64,000 nt of DNA. Origin: Plecoglossus altivelis. Lineage: Eukaryota > Chordata > Actinopteri > Osmeriformes > Plecoglossidae. The stretch covers positions 17,941,558 through 18,005,557 of the forward strand of contig BROE01000022.1 of assembly GCA_036571765.1 (NCBI GenBank), written 5' to 3'. This document shows, one piece after another, positions 42,701 through 57,400 of the stretch (position 1 is the first letter of the stretch; the number at the start of each line of letters is the position of its first letter). The notes beneath the pieces were generated by a model. It saw nothing but the letters and a program-made list of their open reading frames with translations, was not told where the DNA came from and did no database searches. Position numbers and translations under genes: made by a program.

Positions 42701-45356
42701 GCATTTAGCACCATGTAGCATCTAGCACCATGTAGCATTTAGCACCATCTAGCATTTAGCAGCATGTAGCACCATGTAGCATTTAGCAGCATGTAGCGTT
42801 TAGCAGCATGTAGCGTTTAGCAGCATGTAGCATTTAGTAGCATTTAGCAGCATGTAGAATTTAACAGCAGCATGCCACTCTTGCCTCCAAGCCAATGAAA
42901 GCTTCAACTGCGCAGTCATTTGTTACCAGATGGCAATTTACGCTCAGAGGTCGACGTCCAAATTCAGTTCTCTCCTCTGAAGTTGGCTAATCACTTTACA
43001 ATCCCCTCAGGGGCAAACAGCATTGCCTTCCAATTAAACATCCATTTAAAAATGTCTCAATGACCTCTGTTTTTCAAAGCATTTCCCCTAATCCACTCCA
43101 AAAACCTAATTGACTCTCCGCTCTCTGGGTGACACCAAAATCAAGGGACTCCAGTAATGCTATCCACAAAACTGACGCTGATTTCTGATCAGCTTGAATT
43201 CTAGGAAGGACAGTTCACTGTAAGCATGGTCTACTGTAGTCATTACATTGGTCTGGGCAAAGATGAACATGCTTCCTCAGCCGTGAGTCTATGTAAGATC
43301 ATCCATGACAAGGCAGCAGAAATGCAGCTGTAAGGAGCTTCAAGACAAGTTTGGGTTTCTGCTGTTGACATGCAGAATAGAGAGCTTGAGATGCATGAGA
43401 ACTTGGAAGCAGATGTGAATATTCAGAGCTCAGGAGACATCTTTAACACTAACACATCTTTGACACTAACACACCTTTCACACTAACACACCTTTCACAC
43501 TAACACACCTTTCACACTAACACACCTTCAACACTTCCAAGGCTTGACAAAAGCACTAAGCCTTCTCCCATGAGGGTGTGGTTTAGCTGGGCGAGAGAGA
43601 CAGAGAGAGAGAGACAAAGAGACACACGCAGATAGAGACAGAGAGAGAGAGACAAAGACACAGAGAGAGAGACACACGCAGACAGAGAGAGAGAGCAGAA
43701 AGAGAGACACAAACAGATAGAGAGAGAGAGAATGGGAAGGAGAGGGAGACAGGAGGGGGATGTTACAGGTTGGGGACTACAGCTGTTGTCAGGTCAACCT
43801 CAGTACGTTGTGTTACAGCAATAATCCATCCTGTTCCATTCTCCAGACCTGGAGTCTGTCTTCTTTAAGAAGCTTCTATAGGAGACCAACGATTCCTGGC
43901 CTGACAAAAGGAATCAGACTGAGATGGATCAGGCTGAGCCTAAACGGTGAAACAGTGAGCTGGAAAATGGATTCATCCAGCGGTCCCCTCAGTCCATCTC
44001 GCTCGGAGGCAGGGGGGGTGGGGGGGAAAACCAGTCAACCACCTGGAACTACAAAGACCAGAAGTCATTTGGTAGCCTAGGAATCAGCCTACCATGAGTT
44101 TGAGCTCATTAGTAAGGAGAGAATCCATGCAGTGTTAGCGTCGGCCTTCGACTGCTTGTTGCCCAGCCGCAACAAGATCAACAGGATTAAGCGTCCATTC
44201 AAGATTCATGTACTCACTACAGCTTGATGCTGATCTATGTCAACACATGCTTCCAGACAGCTCTCAGATCAGGCAGGAGCTCCAACATTGCCCTCGTGAG
44301 AAGCTATACTGACAGTCTGAGCGCACCGGGCGAAACTAATCATGATCTTCCACCAAATAATCATTGTCTTGTGATGCCATCCAAGCAGTAGGATTAAGGG
44401 ATTAGGGTCAGAATGAAGTGGATGTCCCTGTGGTAAATGACGGGTATTAAAAGCATACACAGGAACTACAGAATCAGTGCAAAGGCTAGGGGTCATGATC
44501 CAACTGTCATATTTCGTTTGGAAATGATAGATTAACTATTAATTACTGTCATCACAGAGTTAGCTTTACAACTTGTAGCAACACAACACACATTTTTAAG
44601 CAGACAGATAAATACTGACTATGCTTTTTTTCTTAAAAGGATTACGAGAAAATTACACCATTGGATTGCCAAACTTTTTCCCTCCATTATACAGATAATC
44701 TTTTTGTAATGCAGCGTGAATCAAACTGTTATTAGGGTTAGCATCAATACAACAGTATTACTAGGTGTTGTGTGTCAGTGTCTCGGCCATCATCATCACT
44801 CTCTCATGCAGCTCACAAACAGACGCTCTAGAAGAGCCTGAGACAACAGATGTGACCACACGCTGTTCCTCTGAGAGGGGTGCAGAGTCTGCTCTCTGTC
44901 ACACTGTACATCACACACACACACGCACACACAGGATCACTGTACATCACACACACACACACACACACATACAGGTAATCCACTGTACATCAACACACAC
45001 ACACACACACACTTACACACACACACACACACACACACACTTACACAGGATCACTGTACATCACACACACACACACACTTACACAGGATCACTGTACATC
45101 ACACACACACACACACCAGCACACACAGATCACTCCTACATCACACACACACACACACTTACACAGGATCACTGTACATCACACACACACAGGATCACTG
45201 TACATCACACACACCCACACACTTACACACACACACACACACACACTTACACAGGAATCACGTACATCACAACACACACCACACACCCACACAGGATCAC
45301 TGCGTACACCGACACACACCACACACACACACACACTTACACAGGATCACTGTATA

Positions 45357-45391
<35 letters not shown>

Positions 45392-45424
45392 CTAACTGTA
45401 CATCACACACACACACACAGGCAC

Positions 45425-45459
<35 letters not shown>

Positions 45460-48400
45460 AAACAACACACACACACACACACAGACACCTGTACTTCACG
45501 CACACACAGGCTTACTGTACATCATACACACACACACAAACAAAAAAAACATTCAGCGACTGCACCCACCCCCACCCCCCCCACACACACACATCATACA
45601 CACACACCACACAACACAGGGACAACCTGTACTTCACGCACACACAGGCTTACTGTACATCATACACACACACACACACACAGGCACATGTACACCACAC
45701 ACATAGGCTCACGGTACATCATACATACACAAAGTACACACCTGACTGTACATACCAGACTGTAAATACCAGACTGTACACACCGTCTACCTCGGGTTCA
45801 AGGAAAGTGCTTCACTACATGCCGGCTCAATTATCAAACTCCTCTGTCTTTCATACCTGAGTAAGTCCTGCATTCTGGCCAGTGCCGTGCATGAGTGAAC
45901 ACTTGTTTGTTGAATAATGCTCCCCTGATTACATCATATCCAAACACACAAACCGGCTGCTGTGAAGACAGTTCTGACCGTGTCCAAACCCACATCTGAC
46001 TGGCTGACTTCGAGTGACACCAAAAACCACCAAGGGAAGCCCCTCTTTAGAACTATAATTCAATTCAGCAGCGGTGAGTTTCTCACCAAAACAGAGAAAA
46101 GCAATGGACAACATCAGTAATAACATGGAACAAAACCCTTGCAACTGTATTTACCATTGTTCTTATCCAATCACAAAGCTCCCTCTCAGAACTTTTCACT
46201 CAACTTCTACATCATCTCTTCATCTATTGGTCAGTTTTCTCTGTATTTTCCCAGGTCTCAGTCTAGTGTGCTGCCAGCATCTGTTTAAGATGGACTCACC
46301 TGAGGTTAGCTGTGTCCCATGTGTGTCGTCTAGCGCTGGATCTCCACTGGATCTCCACTGGATCTCCACTGGATCTCCACTGGATCTACTCTGCCTTCCT
46401 CTGAAAGCACATGGTCCACAGGAGCCCTCCACCCCTGGGTATCCACCTTCCCTGGTCTCAGCTCAGAAACACCAGTTATCTGTCCCACTGATCAGAGTCT
46501 TCCTGCTGTCCTGCTGCCTGCCTGCCTGCCTCTGAGAGCAGAGAGAGAGAGCAGGGAGAGAGAGAGAGCAGAGCGAGAGCAGAGAGAGAGCAGGGAGAGA
46601 GAGAGCAGAGAGCAGAGAGAGAGAGAAGAGAGAGCAGAGAGAGAGAGTAAAGAGAGAGCAGAGAGAGAGAGCATAGAGAGAGCAGAGAGAGAGAGAGCAG
46701 AGCGAGAGCAGAGAGAGAGCAGAGAGCAGAGAGAGAAGAGAGAGCAGAGAGAGAGAGTAAAGAGAGAGCAGTGAGAGAGAGAGCATAGAGAGAGCAGCGA
46801 GAGAGAGAGCATAGAGAGAGCAGGGAGAGAGAGCATAGAGAGAGCAGAGAGAGAGAGAGACTGGGTCCTGCCTGAGCCCAGCAGAGGGGCAGTCCAGCCC
46901 AGGGCTGACTTCCTCCGCACAGCAGTTGCTAGGCGATCACTTCACCTCAGTCGTCAGGCTCTCGTGCGTACGCCCCGCTCGCTGTCGCTCGCCCGCGCAG
47001 TGCCGCTCCTCAGACACATGGATGCGGTAGCGGCCAAGTTGCGTGGAACAGTCCCAAAAGGCACAGACGCAGGCGAGGGCACTCAATTATTTAAACCATT
47101 AAGTGGTGTTCATCATGAACAAACAGATGTGTGCTGTAAGTGCACTCCAGACAATGTAAAAAAAAGACTTTGCCTAAATAAGTGGAAATGTGATTTCAGG
47201 GAAGAATCACCACAGAAGAGCAGCGAAATGATTCCATCAAACCACAACCGGGGAAAAATAAAACCAGTAAAGAAGGGAAAAGTCCAAAGCTTTTTAAGAG
47301 TTCTTAGTTGAAGCAGAGACACCTTCACTTCAAGCCACTTGCTCTGTCTCTTCAGTCTGTCCATACCGTTCATCTCTGCCACAGACAGAGGGCAGAGGGA
47401 GTGTTAGCAGACAGTATTGCATCCTGCATCCCTTTTCAAAGGGACTTCTAACATGAAAAGGTCCAGAACATTCCGTGGCCATGCATCTCCCCTGTATTCC
47501 TCCTCCACGAGGGCAGATGGAAACTTATTTTCAACCATCCTGTTGATGGAAGCCGAACAGCCTTGCTGCATGCATGCCTAATCACTCTCTCTTGCCCAAG
47601 AGCAACACAACACAGGCCACTCAGTTCACTGTTACCTAGTGATGCCTGAGGACCACCCAGTCTGACACTGCTAAAGAGTGATGTAACCAACACCATCACC
47701 AAAGAAGTGTGCTGACAACATGATTGGCTTAGACTATTGTGCCCCCGCCCCTCCCCTCTAGACACAAGAACAAGGGTCAATGGATTGTTTTGACCACATG
47801 GCCAAGATCGCCCAGGGGTGTGGATGGTAGCGCCAACGTTACGTAACTGCTCCACCGAGTAGCTACACTGAAACACGGGTCAGCGAGAAAAAGCGAAGCG
47901 AAGTGCAGCTGGTGAAAGGGGTTCACTCAGGCAGGGGGTCTGAAGGTGAGGAGGAGGGGGAGAGAGAGACAATGTGTGTTAGAGGGAAAGAGAGACAGAG
48001 AGAGAGGGAGATAGACAGGGGGGAAGGGGAGAGACAGAGAAGGAGAACAGAATGACAAAGAGGGTGGGAGAGTGTGAGAGAATATGACAGAGGGTGACAG
48101 AGGGTGAGAGAGGGTGACAGGGGGTGAGAGTGTGAGAGAGGGTGAGAGAGGGTGACAGAGGGTGACAGGGGGTGACAGAGGGTGACAGGGGGTGAGAGAC
48201 TGGTGAGAGACTGGTGAGAGACTGGTGAGAGACTGGTGAGAGACTGGTGAGAGACTGGTGAGAGACTGGTGAGAGACTGGTGAGAGACTGGTGAGAGACT
48301 GGTGAGAGACTGGTGAGAGACTGGTGAGAGACTGGTGAGAGACTGGTGAGAGACTGGTGAGAGACTGGTGAGAGAGGGGTGAGAGGAGGACAGGAAAGAG

Positions 48401-51400
48401 AGTCATGTAGGAGGACAGGAGGTGGGGAAGGGGGGTTGGTGAGGGGGTGAGAGAGGGTGACAGAAGGTGTTTAACATGCTGGTGGGCTAGAGAGTGTGAG
48501 AGAGGGTGAAGAGATGGTGACAGAGGGTGACAGGGGGTGAGAGAGGGTGACAGAGGGTGAGAGAGGGTGAGAGAGGTGATCAGAGGGGGTGACTAGGTGG
48601 GTGACGAGTGTGAGAGAGGTGAGTCAGAGATGAAGGGTGACGAGGATGAGGCCCCTCGGTAGATGGGTTAAGGAACGAGGTGAAACAGATAGGTGACAGC
48701 GGGGTGAGAAGTGTGAGAGAGGGTGAGAGAGCGCGTGAACAGAGGGTGACAGTGGGGTGAGAGAGGGAGGGAGAGTGGTAGAGAGAGGGTGAGAGAGGGT
48801 GAATCTGTGCTGTTTGGTTTAGAAAGCGAGGTGATGAGGGCGGGTGACTAGAGGAGCCGAATGATGGGGACAAGAAGGAGCTAGAACGAGCGCGAGCTGG
48901 TAAAATGGCGTGAACGAGACGGCAGGTTTTGGACACGAAGGTGTCAACGTTAGACGTTGTCAAATCCTTCTGCATCTTCTGCTGCTTATTTGGCTGTAAT
49001 CTGCACTACTGTGCCTGCCTCCAAACCAGGCCTCTCACAGTTCCGGAACTTGTCTTTCGGGTGAACTTTCTAGTGAATTTTGTGTGTATGCACAGTGAAT
49101 GGCTGTGGTGCGGCCGGAATGCGTGTGTTTGCGTGAAGGGGGTGGGAGAACAGGTATGAGTGCTGGATTTCTGAGAGGTAGTCGAACATGATCTCAAGCC
49201 TGCCCGCTTCTCTTTTCGCTCGTCAGCGAACAGAGTCGACCCTGCCGTGGGTTAAGCCTCAAGCCTGACTTCCGCAATTCCTTTTCACCCACTTCAGATT
49301 TTTTCCTCAAGGATTCATACGATTGGCTGAAAGGCCATGAGACACGTCGTCAACGACATAGAACCCAGAAGAACCCGGAAGAACCAGGAAGAACCAGGAA
49401 GAACCCGGAAGAACCAGGAAGAACCCGGAAGAACCAGGAAGAACCAGGAAGAACCAGGAAGAACCAGGAGGAAGCAGACTATGCTTTCACGGTCTTGACG
49501 GCAACAAGTGCTCGGCTGAGGTACGGTTTCATCCAAATGTTCCAACATGTATAATGAATTGCTTCGTGTTGTGCACTCAATCATTGAGCCTGAGACCTTC
49601 TCAAACATCTAACATGCATTCTGTTAGTTCCCTCTTATAGTGGCGCTTGGGGCATGTGAGCTACTTAAAGCCACAGCACGCCTACTGAAAGCAAAACACG
49701 CAAACAAGAAAACTGATCTGCTAAGTGGCATCTGATTGTCACGTTAGCTAACGTCCCCTACTGTCTATCGTCCTCTGAGTGTGAGAGCAGTCAAACGAGC
49801 AGGCCTGAGCTCACAGATGACGTCATGCCTCTCTGTGAGCCCTTATCGTTGCATCTGATGGACCAATCAGAAAAGGAAAGCGGAGGGGGAAAGGAGAGGA
49901 CTTCAAAGAATTCTCAAAGTGTCTCCAGAAGTCAAAGTAAATACAGGCTCTCTTCTCTCATCGCAGGCTCCGCCTTCACTCAGAGACATCTCAAGGATGA
50001 GATGAATTAAGTGCTTTTGAAATGCCGAAGATGGAAAATCTCGGCAGACATAAATCGGAATTCGGGTTCTTGAACGGGTTGAGAAAAGCAAGCTTCCAAA
50101 CATCAGTCTAGCGTAACACACTGTATCTGTCAGAACAGATAAGGAAACAAAACACAAGTGCTGTTGATACAATCATCTCCGCGCTCCTTCTCTGCGTACA
50201 TCCGCTGAACTCTGGAAAGGACTAGGGGTTTGGCTCTGATCCTCGGACATTGACAGAGCGAACAAAGGCAGACTCCCTGGTCGACAGTGTCCTGCCCTCC
50301 CCTCCCTCCCCTCCCTCCCCTTCCCTAGCCCCCCCCAGCCCTGAGGGCACACTGTGTCTCTGCCACTTCCTGTTAGTCATCCCTCCCTGCTGACTCCGCA
50401 ACACCCCCCCCCCCTTCCCCCCAGCCTGGCGGTGAAGTGGCCACCACACGCCCACTCCTCGTCCCCCTATAGGGCCTCCATCCTGGGCCTGGCCTCGCCT
50501 GCTGCACTCGCACGCAAGCATGGCCAGGGGGCATGCCTTCGTGTGCACGCACCAAGTCCTGCCAGTCTCATACACGTTCTTACATTCATTCAGTGTTTTA
50601 AAATGCGTATTGGTGTTCAGTATTTTGTCCATAAGAATAATAGCTTCAATACTGACACATTATTCTCCCATTTCTGTGATAATGTTTGTATTTACTGTAG
50701 GTTTAAATGGTATCATTATTTTAGAAAGGCCAAGAGGAGCGGGATGGAATATTTCCAAAGTATCTGCACCTGTTTGTGCTACAAATGGCAATGAACTTTG
50801 CTACTGATATTAACATGGACTGGCATACGATAAGCTGAGCTGTAGGTAGAACGCAGGTTAGACTTCTGCACTACGTGTGCATGTGACAGATAGACGGACA
50901 GACAGACAGACAGACAGAGAGGGAGGGAGAGAGAGAGAATTTCGACGAACTAGCACGAATCATAAACTCTTTCAATTGCAGTGCCCAAACACAAGCCAGG
51001 AACAGAACAAAGAACAAACTAAGTTTCAAGTCATCTGAGTCTGTGTGTGTCCAGTCAGCGCAGCCCACGCCTGCTCTGCTAAAACAAACCAACACACACA
51101 ATGACTCCCTCCCCTGACCACCACGCACATGTGCAGAAGAGCACGCAGGGCTGACAGAGCAGGCTGCTGTGAAACCCTCAGTCAGGATTGTATTGATGTT
51201 TTGGTGATAGTGAAATCACAACGTGTTCCCAACACAATTGGAGCCCTCCTCACGTCGACACGGAGAGATGAAGCGCTTTGTGGGAAAGGCTTTGCCTGCT
51301 GTTTACCAAACTGAAAAAATAAGGGGGGCATCTATCAACGACTTAAAATGATCTCTTTGAAACCAAAACCAAACACAACAACGACGCAGCATCTATTGTG

Positions 51401-54400
51401 GATATTTCATTCGCGATGCTATGAAGTCCAAATGCTAAAACGTGATGATGGGTGTATTTGACTGATTAACGTGTCGACCATGAAGACAGAATAATGCCCT
51501 GCTGACTGTAGGCTCTGCTGTGTTCAGTCTGGCTGCTTTCTCTCTGTGTATGGGCGACGGCCTTGCCGCAGGGGCCTTCAGCAGACAGAGAGCTGTGTTG
51601 GAGGGAGGAGGAGGTCTGGGTTTGTTCCACACCCTGCAGCAGGGCAGAGGCTTGGTCTCCTCTCTCAGGGGACACATCTGCTTACCTCCTCCATCTCACC
51701 TCCTCCATCTCACCTCCTCCATCTCACCTCCATCCTGTCACCTCCTGCATCTCACCTCCTCCATCTCACCTCCATCCTGTCACCTCCATCCTGTCACCTC
51801 CTCCATCTCACCTCCTCCATCTCACCTCCTCCACCCTGTCACCTCCTCCATCTCACCTCCTCCATCTCACCTCCATCCTGTCACCTCCCCCATCTCACCT
51901 CCTCCATCTCACCTCCTGCATCTCACCTCCATCCTGTCACCTCCTCCATCTCACCTCCATCCTGTCACCTCCTCCATCTCACCTCCTACATCTCACCTCC
52001 TCCATCTCACCTCCATCCTGTCACCTCCATCCTGTCACCTCCTCCATCTCACCTCCTCCATCTCACCTCCATCCTGTCACCTCCTCCATCTCACCTCCTC
52101 CATCTCACCTCCATCCTGTCACCTCCATCCTGTCACCTCCTCCATCCTGTCACCTCCTCCATCTCACCTCCATCCTGTCACCTCCTCCATCTCACCTCCT
52201 CCATCTCACCTCCTGCATCTCACCTCCATCCTGTCACCTCCTCCATCTCACCTCCATCCTGTCACCTCTTCCATCTCACCTCCTACATCTCACCTCCTCC
52301 ATCTCACCTGCTCCATCTCACCTCCTTCATCTCTCCTCCTCCATCTCACCTCCATCCTGTCACCTCCATCCTGGGTTAACACATAGCGTCATGTCGTGTG
52401 TCGAAAAGTAAACACAAAAGTAATCTATTAAAGATCTGCATGAGAATGACTGAACTTTTCTCTTTTCTTCCTACTATGCACACGGAGACGGCTCCATGAC
52501 AATAGTGCCCAGCCTGTTCCTGTAACAGGACACCAAAACAACTTGCTCCAGTCATTCTGCATTGCGGCAAGGCTGACAGAAATGAATAGGCATCTCCGGC
52601 TGGCTGTATCCATGCTACACAGGTAAGAAGTGCTGGATGTTGCTATCAAAATCTGATGGATGTTTTTGCGAATTCTGAAGAGGCAACTCCCAGAATTACA
52701 TTATGTGCTTCATTTATTTCAACAAGTTTATGGCATAAGGTTTGTTACTAGGTCAGAAATGAGACGTGCTTAGCACGATAAAACGTTTGCGATGCCTGTC
52801 TACAAACGGTTTCTGTGAAATCCCTCTTGAGAGTTCGTTGGTCACAACGAGTGTGGCAACATCAGCACCCCCTGTAAACCCAACCATGGTGGAGTGATAT
52901 TGATGCTGAACCAAATGGATGTCATGGGAGAGATTACTGTGAGTCGTACTCTATCGACAGCAATTACAGCAGAGAGCTGTTGTGTCCTGCACCCAGACTG
53001 CATCACTGATGAAGAAGGAAGTAGTTTGTTGAGTGGAAGATGGAAACATTTCTCATCTCAAACTAAACATACTCTGGAAAAGATATACAACACAATAAGT
53101 ACAGTAATTAATTTTTAGTAAAACGAAGTATGAGATCAATATAAAACCAACACACCTTCTTATTGTCAAAGCAAAGAGTATTTGAATAGACACAATGTCA
53201 ACAGTTATCATTTTGAAATTTTTACCCCCCAAAAAAGAAAGCCCTCTGCTGTCAAGGTAATCCGGTTGCAATGGCAACGCACTCCAGATCACCGTAAATC
53301 ATTTGTACAGGAAACCAGAAAGGCCTGCCCTGAGACTTCCCTCAGAAGACAGCAGAACGGGAGACAAAAGTCCCTCCATCGCGGGTCACTCGTTACGTAA
53401 CCTCCATTCTGGCACCATAGAACTAAGTGCCACCTCAGGCAGAAAAGACACTTTGAAGGAACTATAAAATGGTGCATCATCACTGATACTGTGTGTGTGC
53501 CAGTCCAGCCCCCCTCTGATAGGACCAGCACCTCAGGCAGACCTTTAACAAAGTGACCAGCCCCGGGTAGGTTATCCCCAACCCAACTCCTTATCCAGAC
53601 AGAGCTACAGTTATCTGGTTATCCTCAACCCAACCACCCTCAGACAGAGCTACGGTTATCAGGTTATCCTCAAACCAACTCCTTATCTAGACAGCTCTGG
53701 TTATCTGGTTATCCTCAACCCAACTCCTCATCCAGACAGAGATCCGGTTAACAGGTTATTCTCAACTAAACCACCTCCAGACAGAGCTACGGTTATCAGG
53801 TTATCTTCAGGAGGGGAGTACAGGAGTGGAAGGGGGAAGGAGAGGAAAGGTGAGAGAAGAAGAGAAGAGAGAAGAAAAGGTCGTAGAAGAGAAGAATAGA
53901 AGAGAGGAGAGGACAAAAGGGCCACTAGACTGCGTGATGCACACAAGCCATGTCTCTGTGTTCCAGCTGGGGGGAGACGGGCTATAACAGCCCCCCCTGC
54001 TGCTAACACCCTCCTCTCCTCTTCATTTCTCCCCCCTCCCTTCCTCCCTCCTCTCCCCTCATCTCTCTTCCCCTCGGTGTCTTCTTCCCAAGGGTGGAGG
54101 TGTATTGAAGACTGTGCTGTTCAAGCAGGTTAGGTGAGAGTTTTGAGGTTGTTTATTATAGTTCTATATAAACCTTTTTCGATTTTATTCTGTCGTGCTG
54201 TTTCCATTTAGTCATGGAGCACTTGGTGATTCTTTTCTGTGAGAGGTGCTGTGTAAATAGACTTACTAACTTACTCTAAAATGGTACAAAGTGAATGATC
54301 AAATATATGTTATATTATTATATAACAATAAAAATGATCAGGTATATCTGTATGGTGTATATTAGCATTATAGATCTGAATACACTAAAATAGACGCCTT

Positions 54401-57400
54401 ACTTAAGATGGCTAAGGTCATGTTTGACTTAGGTACACATTGTGCTGTCTGCAACACAACACCACCCTCTACTGGTGATAGGCAAGACATAGTCATTTCT
54501 CTTACAGAAAAACTTAACATTAAAACTTGTTTCATAGCATAAACACCATTATAAGTTTCTATGAAATATAATATAATATATGGTTGTTGAAATGAGCCTG
54601 CAGGTACTTTATCCACACAGCCCAGTCCTCATGTGATGTTCCAAACCACTGATTTAGACACCCTTATAAAAGAACTTCACCAAAACCCAACCAACCCGCT
54701 AACAGATCCACTTGGATGGCAGTTTACAGAGAGAAAAGGACGACGCAGTTCTTAGCAAGCACTGCTGTGCTCCTTCTCAAGTCTCGTCGTCGATGCAGGA
54801 CTCCAGATGTCTCCCATCCCACACAGAACATCACTGTCTGAGGTGAGTCATGAGCAGTGTGTGTTCAAAAGCTTTCACAGCGCTGAGAGGAACAGCAAGA
54901 GAAAGCCCTCGAGACGCTCACCTCCCACAGCGACCTGAAGTCCCTCTGGTCGATACGCAGGTCGCATGAACTCATATGTCATAATTGCTCCGTGGTGGAG
55001 ATGGTTCGGGCGCTCGGCCGTTGGGGTGTTGTCCAGGATGGACTCCCCGAACGCCGTCCCAATCCCCAGGGGTGGTCAGATAGGTGAGAAGACATCCTGC
55101 AGGAACGCAGTCGGCACACACACACGACAACACACAATCACACGATAAGCTACACAATTCGTATACATGCAATCACACACACACTACACACAATGTTGAA
55201 GGCCGACCGACACCACACACCACATACAAGACGGGACAGCATCACACTCACAGCATCACACACAGCATTACACACACACACACATAACCACACACAGAAC
55301 CACAATGGTATACACATACACATCATCACATACACATCATATACACATCACACACATACACACATCCACACATCATCACACACACACGCAACATGCACAT
55401 CACACAGCATCCACACAAAGATGCATGGTTAGGAACAGGAGGTGCCCATCAGCACTAGTTAGCACAACATAGCACACACACAGTACAAACCAGCGACACA
55501 TATCACGGAGCACAGACCCCACATTACACATCACGGCTACATCTCACATCGACAGACATCACACAGCACACCAAAACAATACACATAAAGAACTCAATAC
55601 AGACTCAATCAAAAGCCAGCATACATACATCCATGCTACACATAATATCTACTACTAAAGGCGGACACATACCATTGACATACAGGACACTAACATCACT
55701 ACTGCACGGTACGAGACTACAATACTCCTAACGCACACACACTATTATCATCGTAGTACATCACATTCAGAAGCGCGCACATACATATCATTGCAAGCAC
55801 ACGACTCACAGATACACGTACATCAAGCACTATCGGCCTGCCACATACTACACTACACACGTAGACATCATACATCGGCATCATAATACAAAACCGGGAG
55901 GAGCACACACGCTTTCTGATACACATTTTCACAGACACGCACACAAGACACAGCAATGTAGAAAACGCACACATAGACGCACCTCAGGAGGAACGCGCAC
56001 GACCGTAGACAACGTTCACACATAGACACACTCACCTTGCTGTCTCGATCACGAAGATACCACACATACACGCACACATCTGATCTTCTACAGACAGCCC
56101 AACGCACAATCGGCTAGACACGCACATCGACTAGAGAAGCCAAAAGGACCACACATGTGGTGCAACCAAAAAACATTTCAAAGACACATACAAACACACA
56201 CACTACCAGACACAGCATCATGCAGACACACAATGCAGCCTCACAGATATTCCTTGCCGACACCTAAGCTTTGTAACAGTTGAGGTACACACACACACAA
56301 CGGAGGGGGGGGGGTGCTGTGAGCAGTGGGCTCTGCTAAATGGTTCATAAGGCTAAAACATGTTTTCTTCTTAAGAAATGCCTACCACAGTTGGCTTCGC
56401 AGCGAAGACACCGCTCCTAAGATAGAAATAAGCGTCAGCAGGCTCACTTAGATTCTTTTTGGCAAAAGGTGGAGCTCAATCTGCAAGCTCTGAGTACTCG
56501 CATTAGAGAGAGAGAGTCTCGCTAAATCACTCCAATCAGAGCCGAGGCTGGCGCGCCGGCTGTAAGCCGCGCCCCCCTGCCATACGGTTAACGGTGGGGG
56601 CCAGCTCGTGGTAGTTCACCGCCCTCCGCGTCACCAAGGTTACCGATCTCAGGAACGATTCACCGTGGAGTAGAGTGCCCGTCACAGGCTACCCTCCTAA
56701 GGGGCTAAACCTTTACCAAGTGGGCTCTTTTGATTGATTGATTTTTAAACATGAAGATGTTAGGCACCTTTGTTCTATTGCTAGTGACAACCAGACAGAG
56801 CCAGAGGGAAACAGGGATAGGATGACATGCAGAAGAGAGGCCCCAGGGGGACTTGAACCCGGGCCCCTTTAGCGTGGCCTAAACCCATCTAACTCACACT
56901 CAACCAGATGAACCCCGTTGAAGGCTCTCTCTAAACAACTTCGAAATCAATGATATGATATATTATTATATATAACAGTTCATGATCTTATTCATATGAG
57001 TTGATAATACAGATGGCTTCACATCAATCAGGAATAAGAAGCGTTATTCTTTTTGTGAGGACTGATGCTGAGAGATGGATGCAATGTAATAAGTGAGTCA
57101 TAAATATCCCTGTCGACAAAGCAGCAGCCTTGTGATTTACTTGCAACAGAAGAGTCATAAAACAAGAAGGGGGAGTTCATTTCAATCTTCGGTTTCAATC
57201 TGCCATATCATTCATTCTCAATGAAACCGACGTGATGAAGAGCAGATCGTTCCCTGGCTACAGTGATGTCATCCTGCCGACGGCCCAGCTCACCTGGTGA
57301 TTGGCTGTCTCAGACACTTTGACGTCCAGGGAGCCAGAGAGCACAGCATACCAGCTCGTCCCAATATCTCCTTGACGATACACTGGAAACAACACACCTA

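Larger units (their letters stand above)
41026..54921. other. RAPGEF4 intron 4, 13.9 kb, no gene recognised
   Basis: Unique-sequence blocks alternate with arrays. 42880-43200 is complex unique DNA with no repeats and could be a conserved noncoding element. The arrays are listed separately. Plus-strand open frames here (for example 46964-47311) lack any recognisable domain or flanking splice logic. Confidence 0.6.

Noticed and set aside
44765..45706. 313-codon His/Thr-rich plus-strand frame
   Set aside because: Encoded by CA repeats; no splice or promoter context and no domain.
46964..47311. 115-codon plus-strand frame with mixed composition
   Set aside because: No recognisable domain, no splice logic, opposite strand to all genes here; kept only as intron sequence.
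51520..52386. Three overlapping plus-strand frames of about 280 codons
   Set aside because: They come from the stop-free CACCTCCTCCATCT array; being open in all three frames at once is a repeat artefact.
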